The notes beneath the pieces were generated by a model that saw nothing but the letters and a program-made list of their open reading frames with translations, did not search any database and was not told where the DNA came from. From Arthrobacter sp. zg-Y919 (GTDB lineage Bacteria; Actinomycetota; Actinomycetes; Actinomycetales; Micrococcaceae): DNA of 64,000 nucleotides. The first letter of the stretch is position 1. The number at the start of each line of letters is the position of its first letter. Below, in pieces: positions 8,017-23,721 of this stretch. The position numbers were made by a program, and so were the translations under genes. The stretch is from the NCBI RefSeq assembly GCF_030142045.1, contig NZ_CP126242.1:2418001-2482000 (forward strand), written 5' to 3'.

Positions 8017-9213
8017 TCAGCTGTTGGGCCACCCCGTATAGGCCTCTGCCAGGTAGGCGCTGCCGTGGCGGGAGGCGACAACGCCGCTGAGCTCGCCGAG
8101 CGCGCGCTTGCGTTCGAAGGGGCTGGCATCGGCACGGGTATGCAGCATGGACGTCATCCAATAGGAGAAGTTCTGGGCACGCCAGACCCGCTGCAGCGCC
8201 TTGCTGCTGTAACCGTCCAAGAGGTCCGGAGACCTGGTGGCGTAGAACGAGTCGATGGCCTCGAACAGCACCTGGACATCCGCCAGGGCAAGATTCAGTC
8301 CCTTGGCACCGGTGGGCGGCACGGTGTGCCCGGCGTCTCCGGCGAGGAAGAGGTTGCCGTAGCGCATTGGTTCGCAGACATAGCTGCGGAACTTCAGGAC
8401 CGTTTTCTCGAAGATCGGTCCGCGCTTGAGTTCAAGACCGTCCGGGCCGTCCACCCGGGCCTGGAGTTCGTCCCAGATCCGCTCCTCGCTCCAGGCGTCC
8501 GCGTCCTCGTTCGGATCCGCCTGGAAGTACATGCGCTGGATCTTGTCGTTGCGCTGGCTGATCAACGCAAAACCACGGTCCGAGTTGGCATAGATCAGTT
8601 CCGGCGCGCTGGGCGCGGCCTCGGTAAGGATCCCAAACCAGGCGAAGGGGTATTCGATGAAGTTGTCCGTGCGGGCTTCCCTGGGGATCGAGCGCTTGCA
8701 GATACCGCCGGACCCATCCGAGCCCACCAGGATCCCGCAGTGGATTTCAAAGTCCCGGCCCTCGCTGTCGGTGAAGAGGATCTTCGGAGTGTCCGTCGCC
8801 AGGTCGGTGACGGCAGTATCACTGACCCCGTACCGGACATCGCCATGGTCACGTTCTCGGGCCGCGGCGAGGTCCGTGAACACTTCGTTCTGCGGGTAGA
8901 GCCATACGGACTCCCCCACCAGGTCTTCAAAATCGATGCGGTGGCTTTCGCCGCCGAAGCGCAGGTCAATACCCTCATGCCGGTACCCGTCCGTCAGCAC
9001 CCGGTCGCTGACTCCGGTTTCCGTGAGCATGCGGACGCTGCCGTGCTCGAGGATGCCGGCCCGGTGGGTCGTGCGGATGGTTTCGTGGTCCCGCTTTTCC
9101 ACCACGATGTTGTCGATGCCCGATTTGGACAGCAAATGCGAAAGCATCAGCCCGGCAGGGCCGCCGCCCACGATGCCGACCTGCGTTGTGAGGATTGTGC
9201 GCTCTGCACCCAT
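8017..9213 (-). CDS. pobA: 4-hydroxybenzoate 3-monooxygenase
   Basis: This 398-residue FAD monooxygenase hydroxylates 4-hydroxybenzoate to protocatechuate, feeding PcaGH. The dinucleotide-binding motif GGGPAG is at residues 16-21, a DG motif follows in GSDGSGG, and the second FAD motif LAGDAGHTVPPTGAKGLN lies near 290-307. The ATG has AAGGGAG upstream. It points the same way as pcaH, 126 bases upstream of it, but has its own leader with a palindrome, so it may be transcribed separately. Confidence 0.95.
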   Translation of the reverse strand: MGAERTILTTQVGIVGGGPAGLMLSHLLSKSGIDNIVVEKRDHETIRTTHRAGILEHGSVRMLTETGVSDRVLTDGYRHEGIDLRFGGESHRIDFEDLVGESVWLYPQNEVFTDLAAARERDHGDVRYGVSDTAVTDLATDTPKILFTDSEGRDFEIHCGILVGSDGSGGICKRSIPREARTDNFIEYPFAWFGILTEAAPSAPELIYANSDRGFALISQRNDKIQRMYFQADPNEDADAWSEERIWDELQARVDGPDGLELKRGPIFEKTVLKFRSYVCEPMRYGNLFLAGDAGHTVPPTGAKGLNLALADVQVLFEAIDSFYATRSPDLLDGYSSKALQRVWRAQNFSYWMTSMLHTRADASPFERKRALGELSGVVASRHGSAYLAEAYTGWPNS

Positions 9214-9234
9214 CTCGTACTCCCTTGGAAAGCT

Positions 9235-9252
9235 ATGTAGCGGACACTACAT
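9235..9252 (-). promoter_or_regulatory. palindrome upstream of pobA
   Basis: ATGTAG-CGGACA-CTACAT is a perfect 6-6-6 inverted repeat 22 bases before the pobA ATG. On the minus strand its TACATA end can serve as a -10 element, with GTCACA 18 bases further upstream as a weak -35. Its position suggests an operator for an IclR-type (PobR-like) regulator; it differs from the boxes at pcaH. The regulator binding here is not known. Confidence 0.45.
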
Positions 9253-9357
9253 CCAAGTGTGACTGCCGGCACACAGGGAGTTCCAAAGCCATTCTCATTG
9301 ATTGGGAAAGCCGCTGCCACTGCCTGCCTGCCGTTCCGGCGCATCCAGTGCCCCGGT

Positions 9358-10632
9358 TCACGGTGCTGCCGGCAGCGGATCCGGTTCCGCCGGAAGTTCC
9401 GACGGCAGCGGTACGCCCCGCCGCGGAACCCCCATCCGCAGCAGGAACACGCACTGGCCCAGGGCCACCGCCACGGCCAGCCAAAGCGTCGGTACGGCGC
9501 CGATCCAGCCCAGCAGCAGCGCCCCGAGCACGCCGCCCAGCACCACCGCACCCTGGGTGAGCGTGCGGCGGGTGGACGAGACCCTGGCGAGGAGGTCATC
9601 CGGAATCAGCGCCGTGGTCAGGGCCGCGCTGTTCACCATCATCAGGCCAAGCGCCAGGCCGAAGAGGGTAAAGGACAGCCCGATGCCCGGCACTGCGAGA
9701 TGCGGCCAGAGCGCGGTCAGCGGAATGAGTGCGAAGTTAACCGGCATCATCACCGCCGCGAGCAGCATGGCCCGGAGCGGACCCATTGCCCGTCCCACCC
9801 GCGGAGCCAGCACCGCACCGGCAATGCCGCCAACCGCGCTGACGGACCAGATGGCACCGAAGAGGGCCGGATCCATGGCCAGATCGTGAAGGATGAACCA
9901 GGTCTCAGCCGCCTGATAGATCCCGGCTGCAAAGTTGTTGGTTGCGGTCGTCAGAATCAGCGCCAGCAGCAGGCGGTGGCCGGCAATGAACCGGATCCCT
10001 GTCGCGATGGACTCACGTACGCCCGGCCGGTCCGGCTTTGGCAGGGCCGGGTTGTCCGGGGGCAGCCGGCTAAGTCCCGCGGCGGCAATCAGCTGCATGG
10101 CTGCGCTTACCGCCAGGACGGCCGGCGCCGGAAGGAACCGCACGAGGATGCCGCCTGCCGCTGGGCCGGCCAGGGACACCACCTGTTCGGCGACCATCAC
10201 TGAAGACGAAGCATCAGCGATCCGGTGCCGGCCCACCAGCCGGGGCAATACCGAGGTGTACGCGGCCATGAAAAACACGTCCGCAATACCCACCACCAGG
10301 ATCACCAGGAGCAGCTGCCATGCCTCCAGCCAGCCGCAGAAGAACAAGGCAACCGCACACGCATAGGCGGCAGCACGTAGCCAGGTCATGGCGAGCATGG
10401 TGCGCCGCTGACCCCACCTGTCGACCACCACTCCCGCCACCAGCCCGAAGAGGAGCGGCCCGGCGCTGCTGAGCGGGGCCGCGAGCCCGGCCTCGAACGG
10501 CGACGCTCCGAGCACGGTGATCATTCCCACCGACACGGCAAAAACTGCGATGTCACTGCCGGCATGCACCGCCGTCGTGGCGAGCCATAAACCACGGAAT
10601 GCGGGCAGCGAGGCCACTCCTGATGCTGCCAC
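9358..10632 (-). CDS. MFS transporter
   Basis: This protein of about 424 residues has about 12 hydrophobic segments and the MFS loop motif GVVVDRWGQRRT after the second segment, repeated in weaker form as APRVGRAMGPLR in the second half. I set the start at the GTG at 10632, preceded by GGGGGAA, because the longer open frame overlaps the neighbouring regulator and has low-complexity sequence. It resembles multidrug/macrolide-type exporters more than the aromatic-acid uptake family, so I do not assign it to 4-hydroxybenzoate import. The IclR gene just upstream may control it. Confidence 0.8.
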   Translation of the reverse strand: MAASGVASLPAFRGLWLATTAVHAGSDIAVFAVSVGMITVLGASPFEAGLAAPLSSAGPLLFGLVAGVVVDRWGQRRTMLAMTWLRAAAYACAVALFFCGWLEAWQLLLVILVVGIADVFFMAAYTSVLPRLVGRHRIADASSSVMVAEQVVSLAGPAAGGILVRFLPAPAVLAVSAAMQLIAAAGLSRLPPDNPALPKPDRPGVRESIATGIRFIAGHRLLLALILTTATNNFAAGIYQAAETWFILHDLAMDPALFGAIWSVSAVGGIAGAVLAPRVGRAMGPLRAMLLAAVMMPVNFALIPLTALWPHLAVPGIGLSFTLFGLALGLMMVNSAALTTALIPDDLLARVSSTRRTLTQGAVVLGGVLGALLLGWIGAVPTLWLAVAVALGQCVFLLRMGVPRRGVPLPSELPAEPDPLPAAP

Positions 10633-10816
10633 TGCTTCCCCCTGCGTTGCCCGCCCTGTTCTGTTGGGCCCGGAACCGCTGCCGCCGGGGATGGTTCCCG
10701 TCCGGCCGTGCTGTGGACCCGGCACTACTATCGCCCGGGAGAGAGGCGCAGCCCTGCAGCGCCACGCTGCACTGCTTCGTTCCACTGGAGTCTGCCGCTG
10801 TGGATTGCGGCCAGGG

Positions 10817-11584
10817 TCAGCGCGTGTAGTGCGGACCCGCGGCGTCGGCCCGCACGCCAAGTCCGCGCGAGATACCGCGGGCAGCGGTCATCAGGGCCGG
10901 GACGGTCGCCGTAGTGTGCTCGCTGCCCGTGGGCACCACGACGCCGATGGCCGCAACGGCCGTGCCTGAGGCGCCGAAGACGGGCACGGCGATTCCGGTG
11001 GTGTCGGGCACGACGGCGCCGGGCAGGCTGGCGCTGCCCTCGAGGCGGATCCGGGTCCAGGACGCACGCAGGTCCTGCTCTTCTCGGTCTGCCAGGTTCC
11101 GCCGGAGCAGATAGGCCTCCTGCACGTGCCGCGGCGAGTGGGCCATCATCACCATCCCTGAAGAGGAGACGTGGACCGGCAGCCGGCCGGCGACCTTGGC
11201 GTGGTTCAGCACCGACCCATGGCTGGAAAGGCGCTCGATAAACAACACCTCGTCCTGCCGCAGGACGGACAACTGGGTGTGTTGCCGGACCACGGCCTGA
11301 ATGTCCTCCATGTACGGCATCGCAATCTGCTTGAGCCCAAGGGCCGCCGAGCTGCGGTTGGCCAGTTCCCACAGGCGCAGGCCCAGCCGGACGCCGCCGT
11401 CGGGCTCCCGCTGCAGGAAACCGTGCCCGGCCAGGTCCTTCACCATCCGGTGCGTGGTGGACAGCGGCAGTTCCGCGCGCCGGGCCAGCACGGCCACCGG
11501 CATGGACTGGTGGGTTTCGTCGAAGGCGCTGATGATCCGGACGATCCGGCTCGTCATGGATTCGCCGCTTGGGGAATTCGCCAT
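10817..11584 (-). CDS. IclR-family transcriptional regulator
   Basis: This 255-residue protein has a winged helix at about residues 10-70 (VAVLARRAELPLSTTHRMV) and an IclR effector domain after it (HTQLSVLRQDEVLFIERL, SSSGMVMMAH). It lies upstream of the MFS gene in the same direction, 184 bases away, and is the first gene after the rpoC terminator. The first ATG directly follows AAAGG with no spacer, so translation may be leaderless or may begin at Met10 (MTSRIVRI). Its target is unknown; the MFS gene and pobA are candidates. Confidence 0.82.
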   Translation of the reverse strand: MANSPSGESMTSRIVRIISAFDETHQSMPVAVLARRAELPLSTTHRMVKDLAGHGFLQREPDGGVRLGLRLWELANRSSAALGLKQIAMPYMEDIQAVVRQHTQLSVLRQDEVLFIERLSSHGSVLNHAKVAGRLPVHVSSSGMVMMAHSPRHVQEAYLLRRNLADREEQDLRASWTRIRLEGSASLPGAVVPDTTGIAVPVFGASGTAVAAIGVVVPTGSEHTTATVPALMTAARGISRGLGVRADAAGPHYTR

Positions 11585-11612
11585 CCTTTAAGTCTGGCAC
11601 AGCCGTTAAACG

Positions 11613-11648
11613 CGGCAGGTCCCGCACCCTGGGGTGCGGGACCTGCCG
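11613..11648 (-). terminator. rpoC terminator hairpin
   Basis: A perfect 17-bp inverted repeat (CGGCAGGTCCCGCACCC and its complement) with a two-base centre begins 55 bases after the rpoC stop and is followed on the minus strand by GCGTTT. It would end the rpoBC transcript before the IclR gene. Confidence 0.8.
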
Positions 11649-11702
11649 TTGATACCGGGCCGCCGGGAGTGCGCATGCGCACAGCCGGCGGTTCAGCCTT
11701 GG

Positions 11703-15593
<3,891 letters not shown>

Positions 15594-15701
15594 GGGTCCC
15601 TGTTCTCTCTTGTTCTCTAAATCTGAATGTCTCGGGTGCGGAAAAGATTGAAGGTGACCATCGGGGCCGGCGCCAGGCGGTCCGGGTTAGGCGGCTTTAA
15701 T

Positions 15702-15731
15702 ATTCCGTGCGAGCTCTGCGAGCTGCGGAAT
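15702..15731 (-). other. hairpin in the rpoB-rpoC gap
   Basis: A two-part stem lies in the 191-base spacer: outer arms ATTCCG/CGGAAT, inner arms AGCTC/GAGCT around a three-base loop. No T-run follows, so it does not look like an intrinsic terminator. It might stabilise or process the message. The rest of the spacer shows no gene. Confidence 0.4.
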
Positions 15732-15784
15732 TTCGTTGCCGCCGTTCCGGACCGTCCTGGCACCGACCGGGACGGATCTACCAG

Positions 15785-19285
<3,501 letters not shown>

Positions 19286-19469
19286 GAGGGATCCTTCCAC
19301 AGACCTTCAGGCGTGTTTCACGCCTCCTCCCCTGCACGATGCGGACCGAGTCCGTGTGCGTCCCAGTGTCCGGCGTAGGGCACATCCACAGGTTGCGGAT
19401 ACTGCCCGGCACGGAACGAAGCCCACCGCTATATGAAGGCTGAAGGTTAACAGGAGGAAGCAAATATCC

Positions 19470-19499
19470 ACTATAGGGCATTATGGGCAGACAAGTCTA
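19470..19499 (-). promoter_or_regulatory. predicted rpoB promoter
   Basis: On the minus strand TAGACT (19494-19499) and TATAGT (19470-19475) are 18 bases apart. They would give an rpoB leader of about 175 bases that includes an AGGAGG-like stretch not followed by a gene. Called by eye. Confidence 0.45.
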
Positions 19500-19549
19500 G
19501 CCGGTAATTGGACCCTGCTTCGCTCAACCCCTCCGAAAGGAGGTCCCGG

Positions 19550-19705
19550 GTGGGATCCGGATCGACATCCAGCAGTCGAATCCAGTATCGGACCCAATAT
19601 CGAATTCAGGCCCGGAACCAGGCGATCGAATCCCGGTCTGAGGGGGAGCTACAGGCAACACCGGCGCACCGTTCACGCATCGGATACAGATACCTTACCG
19701 CATAA
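19550..19705 (+). CDS. possible small basic protein (doubtful)
   Basis: The rpoB-thiolase gap (19286-19838) contains a textbook AAAGGAGGT at about 19536-19544. It is followed after five bases by a GTG opening a 51-codon frame rich in Arg, Ser and Gln, with the repeated pattern QYRTQYRIQAR. I recognise no family. The strong Shine-Dalgarno is the only positive sign; composition and missing homology argue for caution. The repeated ATCGAAT/ATCGGA words in the same stretch could instead be a noncoding repeat. Confidence 0.2.
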   Translation: MGSGSTSSSRIQYRTQYRIQARNQAIESRSEGELQATPAHRSRIGYRYLTA

Positions 19706-19838
19706 GGGCGGTTCTCCGCTCGTAGTGCGGTGGGCGGGGCCGCAGGCGCCTGTGACGGCGCTCTCCCCCGGCCCTGCGGGTTGGCGTAGCCTTATCCCTG
19801 TCTTCAATGACGAATACAACGACGAAAGCGACCCACGA

Positions 19839-21068
19839 GTGACTAACGCACCCATAAACACCTCCGCCGCCCGCGCAGCCGTTCCCGAAGTGGTCATTGT
19901 CGGGGGCGCACGGACGCCCCAGGGACGGTTGAACGGCCAGCTGTCCACTTTCACAGCTGTCGAGCTTGGAGCCTTTGCCATCAAGGGGGCCCTGGATAAG
20001 TCCCGCGTAGCCGCCGCAGATGTCGACGCCGTCATCATGGGGCATGTGGTGCAGGCAGGCTGCGGACAGAATCCCGCCCGGCAGGCTTCCATCAAGGCCG
20101 GGATCGGCTGGGAGGTTCCCACCGTCACCGTTAACAAGGTCTGCCTGTCCGGCCTGGCAGCGGTCATCGACGCCGCCCGGCTGATCCGCGGCGGCGAGGC
20201 GACCGTGGTGGTGGCCGGCGGCCAGGAATCAATGAGCCGCGGGCCGCACCTGCTTCCGGGCTCCCGCCAGGGCTGGAACTACGGGAATATCTCCGCCCTC
20301 GATTCGGTGGCCCACGACGGACTGACCGACGCCTTCGACAACGACTCCATGGGCATTTCCACCGAACGCGGCAACACCAAGCTGGCCATCAAGCGGCTGG
20401 AACAGGACGAAGTAGCGGCAGCCTCGCACCAGCGTGCGGCTGCGGCCATGGCGTCGGGCGTCTTCGACGCGGAAATCGTTCCCGTGACGGTACCCCAGCG
20501 CCGCGGCGAGCCCGTGGTCCTGACCGAGGACGAGGGTGTGCGGCCCAACACCACCGTGGAGACCCTGGCGGGTCTGCGGCCTGCCTTTGATACGGATGGA
20601 ACCATCACTGCCGGCAACTCCTCTCCATTGTCCGACGGCGCTGCAGCCCTGATCCTCACGACCCGGGAGTATGCCGACGCGAAGGGGCTGGAGATCCTCG
20701 CCGCAGTCGGTATGCCCGGCCAGGTGGCCGGCCCGGACAACACACTGCATTCCCAGCCCTCCAACGCACTGTTCGCCGCGCTGGGGCGGGCCGGCTGGAG
20801 CACCTCGGACCTGGACTTCATCGAGATCAACGAAGCCTTCGGCGCCGTCGCCGTGCAGTCCCTGAATGAACTTGGTATGGACCTGGAGCAGTGCAACCTC
20901 CACGGCGGGGCGATCGCGCTGGGGCACCCCATTGGTGCCTCCGGTGCCCGGCTTGCCCTTACTGCGGCACATGAACTCGCCCGGCGCGGTTCGGGCCGGG
21001 CGGGCGTCTCCCTCTGCGGCGGCGGCGGGCAGGGCGAGGCCCTGCTGCTTTACCGCGAAGACGCATAG
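19839..21068 (+). CDS. acetyl-CoA C-acetyltransferase (thiolase)
   Basis: This 409-residue thiolase II-type enzyme condenses or cleaves acetoacetyl-CoA or short 3-ketoacyl-CoAs. Cys102 lies in VNKVCLSGL, with GHPIGASGAR (His) and SLCGGGGQG (Cys) near the end. I chose the GTG at 19839 (MTNAPINTSA) because upstream sequence is unlike the family, although its Shine-Dalgarno is weak. It lies on the plus strand between rplL and rpoB, opposite to all its neighbours, and is followed by a strong bidirectional terminator. PcaF is a separate, more distant thiolase in the same window. Confidence 0.9.
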   Translation: MTNAPINTSAARAAVPEVVIVGGARTPQGRLNGQLSTFTAVELGAFAIKGALDKSRVAAADVDAVIMGHVVQAGCGQNPARQASIKAGIGWEVPTVTVNKVCLSGLAAVIDAARLIRGGEATVVVAGGQESMSRGPHLLPGSRQGWNYGNISALDSVAHDGLTDAFDNDSMGISTERGNTKLAIKRLEQDEVAAASHQRAAAAMASGVFDAEIVPVTVPQRRGEPVVLTEDEGVRPNTTVETLAGLRPAFDTDGTITAGNSSPLSDGAAALILTTREYADAKGLEILAAVGMPGQVAGPDNTLHSQPSNALFAALGRAGWSTSDLDFIEINEAFGAVAVQSLNELGMDLEQCNLHGGAIALGHPIGASGARLALTAAHELARRGSGRAGVSLCGGGGQGEALLLYREDA

Positions 21069-21115
21069 CAGAGCGCAACAGGGCGCAGCAGGCTTCCCAG
21101 CACGAGCCCGAACAC

Positions 21116-21153
21116 ACAAAAGCCCCCGTTCCTTGCGGAACGGGGGCTTTTGT
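21116..21153. terminator. bidirectional terminator between thiolase and rplL
   Basis: ACAAAAGCCCCCGTTCC and its exact complement form a 17-bp stem around TTGC, with T-rich ends on both strands. It serves the thiolase (plus) and rplJL (minus), which converge here. Confidence 0.93.
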
Positions 21154-21184
21154 CAGCGTTTTTTATGCTGTGAGGCAGTAAAAA

Positions 21185-21559
21185 CTACTTGACGGTGACG
21201 GTGGCGCCGGCAGCTTCGAGAGCTTCCTTGGCCTTGTCAGCGGCTTCCTTGTTGGCGCCTTCGAGGACGGCCTTCGGAGCGCTGTCAACCAGGTCCTTGG
21301 CTTCCTTCAGACCCAGGGAAGTCAGGGCACGGACTTCCTTGATCACTGCGATCTTCTTGTCGCCGGCTGCTTCGAGGATGACGTCGAATTCAGTCTTCTC
21401 TTCAGCGGCTTCAGCGGCACCGGCAGCGGGGCCGGCAACTGCAACAGCAGCAGCGGTGACGTCGAACGTCTCCTCGAAGAGCTTCACGAAATCGGAGAGC
21501 TCGATGATGGACAGTTCCTTGAAAGCTTCAATGAGCTCTTCGTTGGTGAGCTTCGCCAT
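21185..21559 (-). CDS. rplL: 50S ribosomal protein L7/L12
   Basis: This 124-residue stalk protein recruits translational GTPases. The N-terminal dimerization domain is followed by an Ala/Gly-rich hinge (about residues 38-52) and the globular C-terminal domain with [24 protein letters not shown]. It lies 61 bases after rplJ in the L10-L7/L12 operon and ends at the bidirectional terminator, so rpoBC here is transcribed from its own promoter rather than by read-through. Confidence 0.98.
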   Translation of the reverse strand: MAKLTNEELIEAFKELSIIELSDFVKLFEETFDVTAAAVAVAGPAAGAAEAAEEKTEFDVILEAAGDKKIAVIKEVRALTSLGLKEAKDLVDSAPKAVLEGANKEAADKAKEALEAAGATVTVK

Positions 21560-21620
21560 GGTGTGGCGTCCTTCCTATAGTTGGTGCACGCAGGCACCGG
21601 AGATTGGTGGAGAAGAGGTT

Positions 21621-22190
21621 TTACTCTTCGGTGGCTGCTTCTGCTGCCGGAGCTTCTTCTGCAGCGGCCGGAGCCTCTTCTGCAGCCGAGGCAGCGGGGG
21701 CGCCGCTTTCCTCTTCGAGCTTCGTGCGCAGTGCATCAGCCGTGCGGGCGAGCATGGACATCGGTGCCTTGAGGACACCGGCGACGCGTGCAAGCTGGAA
21801 CTCACGGGACTCAAGGGCAGCCAGTGCGGCTACACCGGAGGCATCCAGGGCATTGCCCTCGAAGACACCGGTCTTGATGATGAGCTGCGGGTTGGTCTTG
21901 GCAAAATCCGTCAGGCTCTTTGCAGCTGCAACTGCGTCACCCTTGATGAAGGCAATTGCAGTAGGTCCGGCAAGCTGGCCTTCGAACGCGTCGATGCCGG
22001 CTTCCTTGGCTGCAATGCCAGTCAGGGTGTTCTTTACGACCGAGTACTTGGTGTCCTGGCCGAGCGAACGACGCAGCTCCTTGAGCTGTGCAACGGTGAG
22101 CCCGCGGTATTCGGTTAGGACAGCAGCGGTCGATTCCTTGAAATCGGTAGTGATCTCCTCGACTGCTGACACCTTTGTTGGCGTTGCCAT
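21621..22190 (-). CDS. rplJ: 50S ribosomal protein L10
   Basis: This 189-residue stalk base protein anchors L7/L12 dimers and, as in other bacteria, represses its own operon through the leader RNA. The N terminus (MATPTKVSAVEEI) starts at the ATG at 22190, with GGAAGGAGG upstream; a longer open frame runs into the leader and is rejected. The family core includes EYRGLTVAQLKELRRSL and FIKGDAVAAAK. The C-terminal 25 residues are an Ala/Glu tail typical of actinobacterial L10. Confidence 0.98.
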   Translation of the reverse strand: MATPTKVSAVEEITTDFKESTAAVLTEYRGLTVAQLKELRRSLGQDTKYSVVKNTLTGIAAKEAGIDAFEGQLAGPTAIAFIKGDAVAAAKSLTDFAKTNPQLIIKTGVFEGNALDASGVAALAALESREFQLARVAGVLKAPMSMLARTADALRTKLEEESGAPAASAAEEAPAAAEEAPAAEAATEE

Positions 22191-22235
22191 AACCCTCCTT
22201 CCGGGGAAATAGTGCCGGTGGATCGGGTCCCGAAC

Positions 22236-22430
22236 ATAAAAAACGCCCCGGGCAGATGCACGGGGCTTCACTCTACGGACACACTAAGTTCCGGAGTGCA
22301 GTTCGTTCACCTGCGCAGGCCGCCCTATCAAGGGACTTTCGGATGTATCTCCAACCGGGTTCCACACGTGGAGGGCTGAAGGTTCAGCCTTACGGTGGGA
22401 TTGAATGCACATCGACCGACGGTCTTTGGT
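22236..22430 (-). promoter_or_regulatory. L10 leader RNA ending in a terminator hairpin
   Basis: The about 200-base leader of rplJ contains the conserved-looking block CAAAGACCGTCGGTCGATG near its 5' end, as in the L10-binding leaders of the Rfam L10_leader type. At its 3' end is a stem, GCCCCG (22261-22266 on the minus strand) with CGGGGC (22245-22250), followed by six T residues. A terminator just before rplJ implies attenuation: L10 bound to the leader could favour termination. The exact fold was not computed. Confidence 0.75.
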
Positions 22431-22436
22431 AGTTCA

Positions 22437-22465
22437 AGAGTACGGGAGATTCCGGCGGGGAACAA
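22437..22465 (-). promoter_or_regulatory. predicted rplJL promoter
   Basis: TTGTTC (22460-22465) and TACTCT (22437-22442) on the minus strand are 17 bases apart and place the transcript start at the beginning of the L10-leader-like block. This lies just after the GNAT-proximal end of the gap. Confidence 0.5.
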
Positions 22466-22510
22466 ATCCCGGCGGCGGGGCCTGCACCGGGCAACCCCCG
22501 CACGCCCCCG

Positions 22511-23584
22511 CTACCCCGCGGACAGCTCCTTCTGCCATTCCCCGGAGTACCCAACGGCCCGGAATCCCAGCTGTTCGTTGATCGACAGCATGTAGCGGTT
22601 CTCCTCGGCGTTCCAGGTATAGACCCGGCGCGCTTCCGGAATGGCCTGCCGCAGCTGCACCAGGTTCGCGGCCTTGAGGAGCATGCCCAGCCGGTTGCCG
22701 CGGTGGCTGCCCAGGACCAGTGTGTCGTCCTGGAAAACCACCGCAGGATTGTTCCGGAAGACCTCCAGGACGGTGTGCCCTGCCAGCTCGCCGGAGGCAA
22801 CGTGCCGTACCGCCGCAACCAGCACCTCGGCGTCCATGTCGCGGGCCTTCCCTTCCGCCTCACGCACCCGCGCCCCGTCCCACGCTTCTTCCGCCAGGTC
22901 CAGTCCGCCAAGCGGCGCGTCCGTGCTCATTTTCTGCCGCAGCTGCGCGTAGGCGTCCACCAGGTGATCCGGACACGTCCCCTGCCAGAACAGCAGTTCA
23001 TAGCCGGCACCCGCGGCCGACGCCGCCTGCTGCAGCGTTGCCTGCCCGGCGTCGTTGTCCGCGAGATCCAGCCGGCTCACCCGGTCCACCAGCTCCAGCC
23101 GGAAACCCAGCGCGGCCGCGAAGGCGGCTGCTGCGTCGTCCGGGATGAACGACGCCGGACCGGCTCCGGATACAGCGTCCCCGGCCAGCAGGTGGTCCGT
23201 CTCCGCCAGCAGCAGCCGGCGGTTCCCTGCTGCTGCCAGCTGTTCGGCAGCCGCATAAAGCCGGGTTCCCACACCACTGCGGCGTGCAGCCGGGGACACC
23301 ACCACGTTGACGGTTGCACTGTGGAGGTTATCGGTCAGTGGAGAGTTCACCTGGGCCACTCCCACGATGCTGCCCCCGGCCCTGGCAGCCAGGAGTTCTC
23401 GGCGCCTCGTTGGAGTGCTGCGGCGGCCGGCAAGCTGCGCCTGCGGCGGACCGTAAAAGTCGTTGTTGCCCCAGAATTCCTGCTGCTGGTCGTTGAGCAG
23501 TTCGGCAACGGCCATGAAGTCCGCAGCACCCGGCGCCTCCAGGCTTGAAGGAACTTCCAGGACCTCAATGTCGATGTGTGCCAT
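22511..23584 (-). CDS. GNAT-family N-acetyltransferase (two-domain)
   Basis: This 357-residue protein shows an N-terminal GNAT fold with the acetyl-CoA loop VVSPAARRSGVGTRLYAAAE at about residues 93-112, and a second, degenerate half ending ENRYMLSINEQLGFRAVGYSG, typical of double-GNAT proteins. In the second half HRGNRLGMLLKAANL fits the pyrophosphate-binding loop. I chose ATG 23584, with AGGA upstream. It interrupts the ribosomal cluster between rplA and rplJ, in the same direction; terminators or promoters on both sides isolate it. The substrate is unknown; antibiotic, amino-acid or protein N-termini are all possible. Confidence 0.82.
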   Translation of the reverse strand: MAHIDIEVLEVPSSLEAPGAADFMAVAELLNDQQQEFWGNNDFYGPPQAQLAGRRSTPTRRRELLAARAGGSIVGVAQVNSPLTDNLHSATVNVVVSPAARRSGVGTRLYAAAEQLAAAGNRRLLLAETDHLLAGDAVSGAGPASFIPDDAAAAFAAALGFRLELVDRVSRLDLADNDAGQATLQQAASAAGAGYELLFWQGTCPDHLVDAYAQLRQKMSTDAPLGGLDLAEEAWDGARVREAEGKARDMDAEVLVAAVRHVASGELAGHTVLEVFRNNPAVVFQDDTLVLGSHRGNRLGMLLKAANLVQLRQAIPEARRVYTWNAEENRYMLSINEQLGFRAVGYSGEWQKELSAG

Positions 23585-23654
23585 GGCACACATCCTGCCC
23601 GATGACGCGGGGATGCCGAAACGGCGGGTATTCCGCACTCCCCGGGAAACACCA

Positions 23655-23689
23655 AAGGGCGGCCGCAGCAAAATGCTGCGGCCGCCCTT
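23655..23689 (-). terminator. rplKA terminator
   Basis: A perfect 16-bp stem (AAGGGCGGCCGCAGCA and complement) around AAA begins 33 bases after the rplA stop. It separates rplKA from the downstream GNAT gene. Confidence 0.88.
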
Positions 23690-23721
23690 CGAGGGAAGGC
23701 TCCCCCGGGTGCTACTGCTGA

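Noticed and set aside
15667..15784. Peptide-like frame (ends NEIPQLAELARNIKAA) in the rpoB-rpoC spacer, minus strand
   Set aside because: No start codon in frame; the sequence is explained by the hairpin at 15702-15731.
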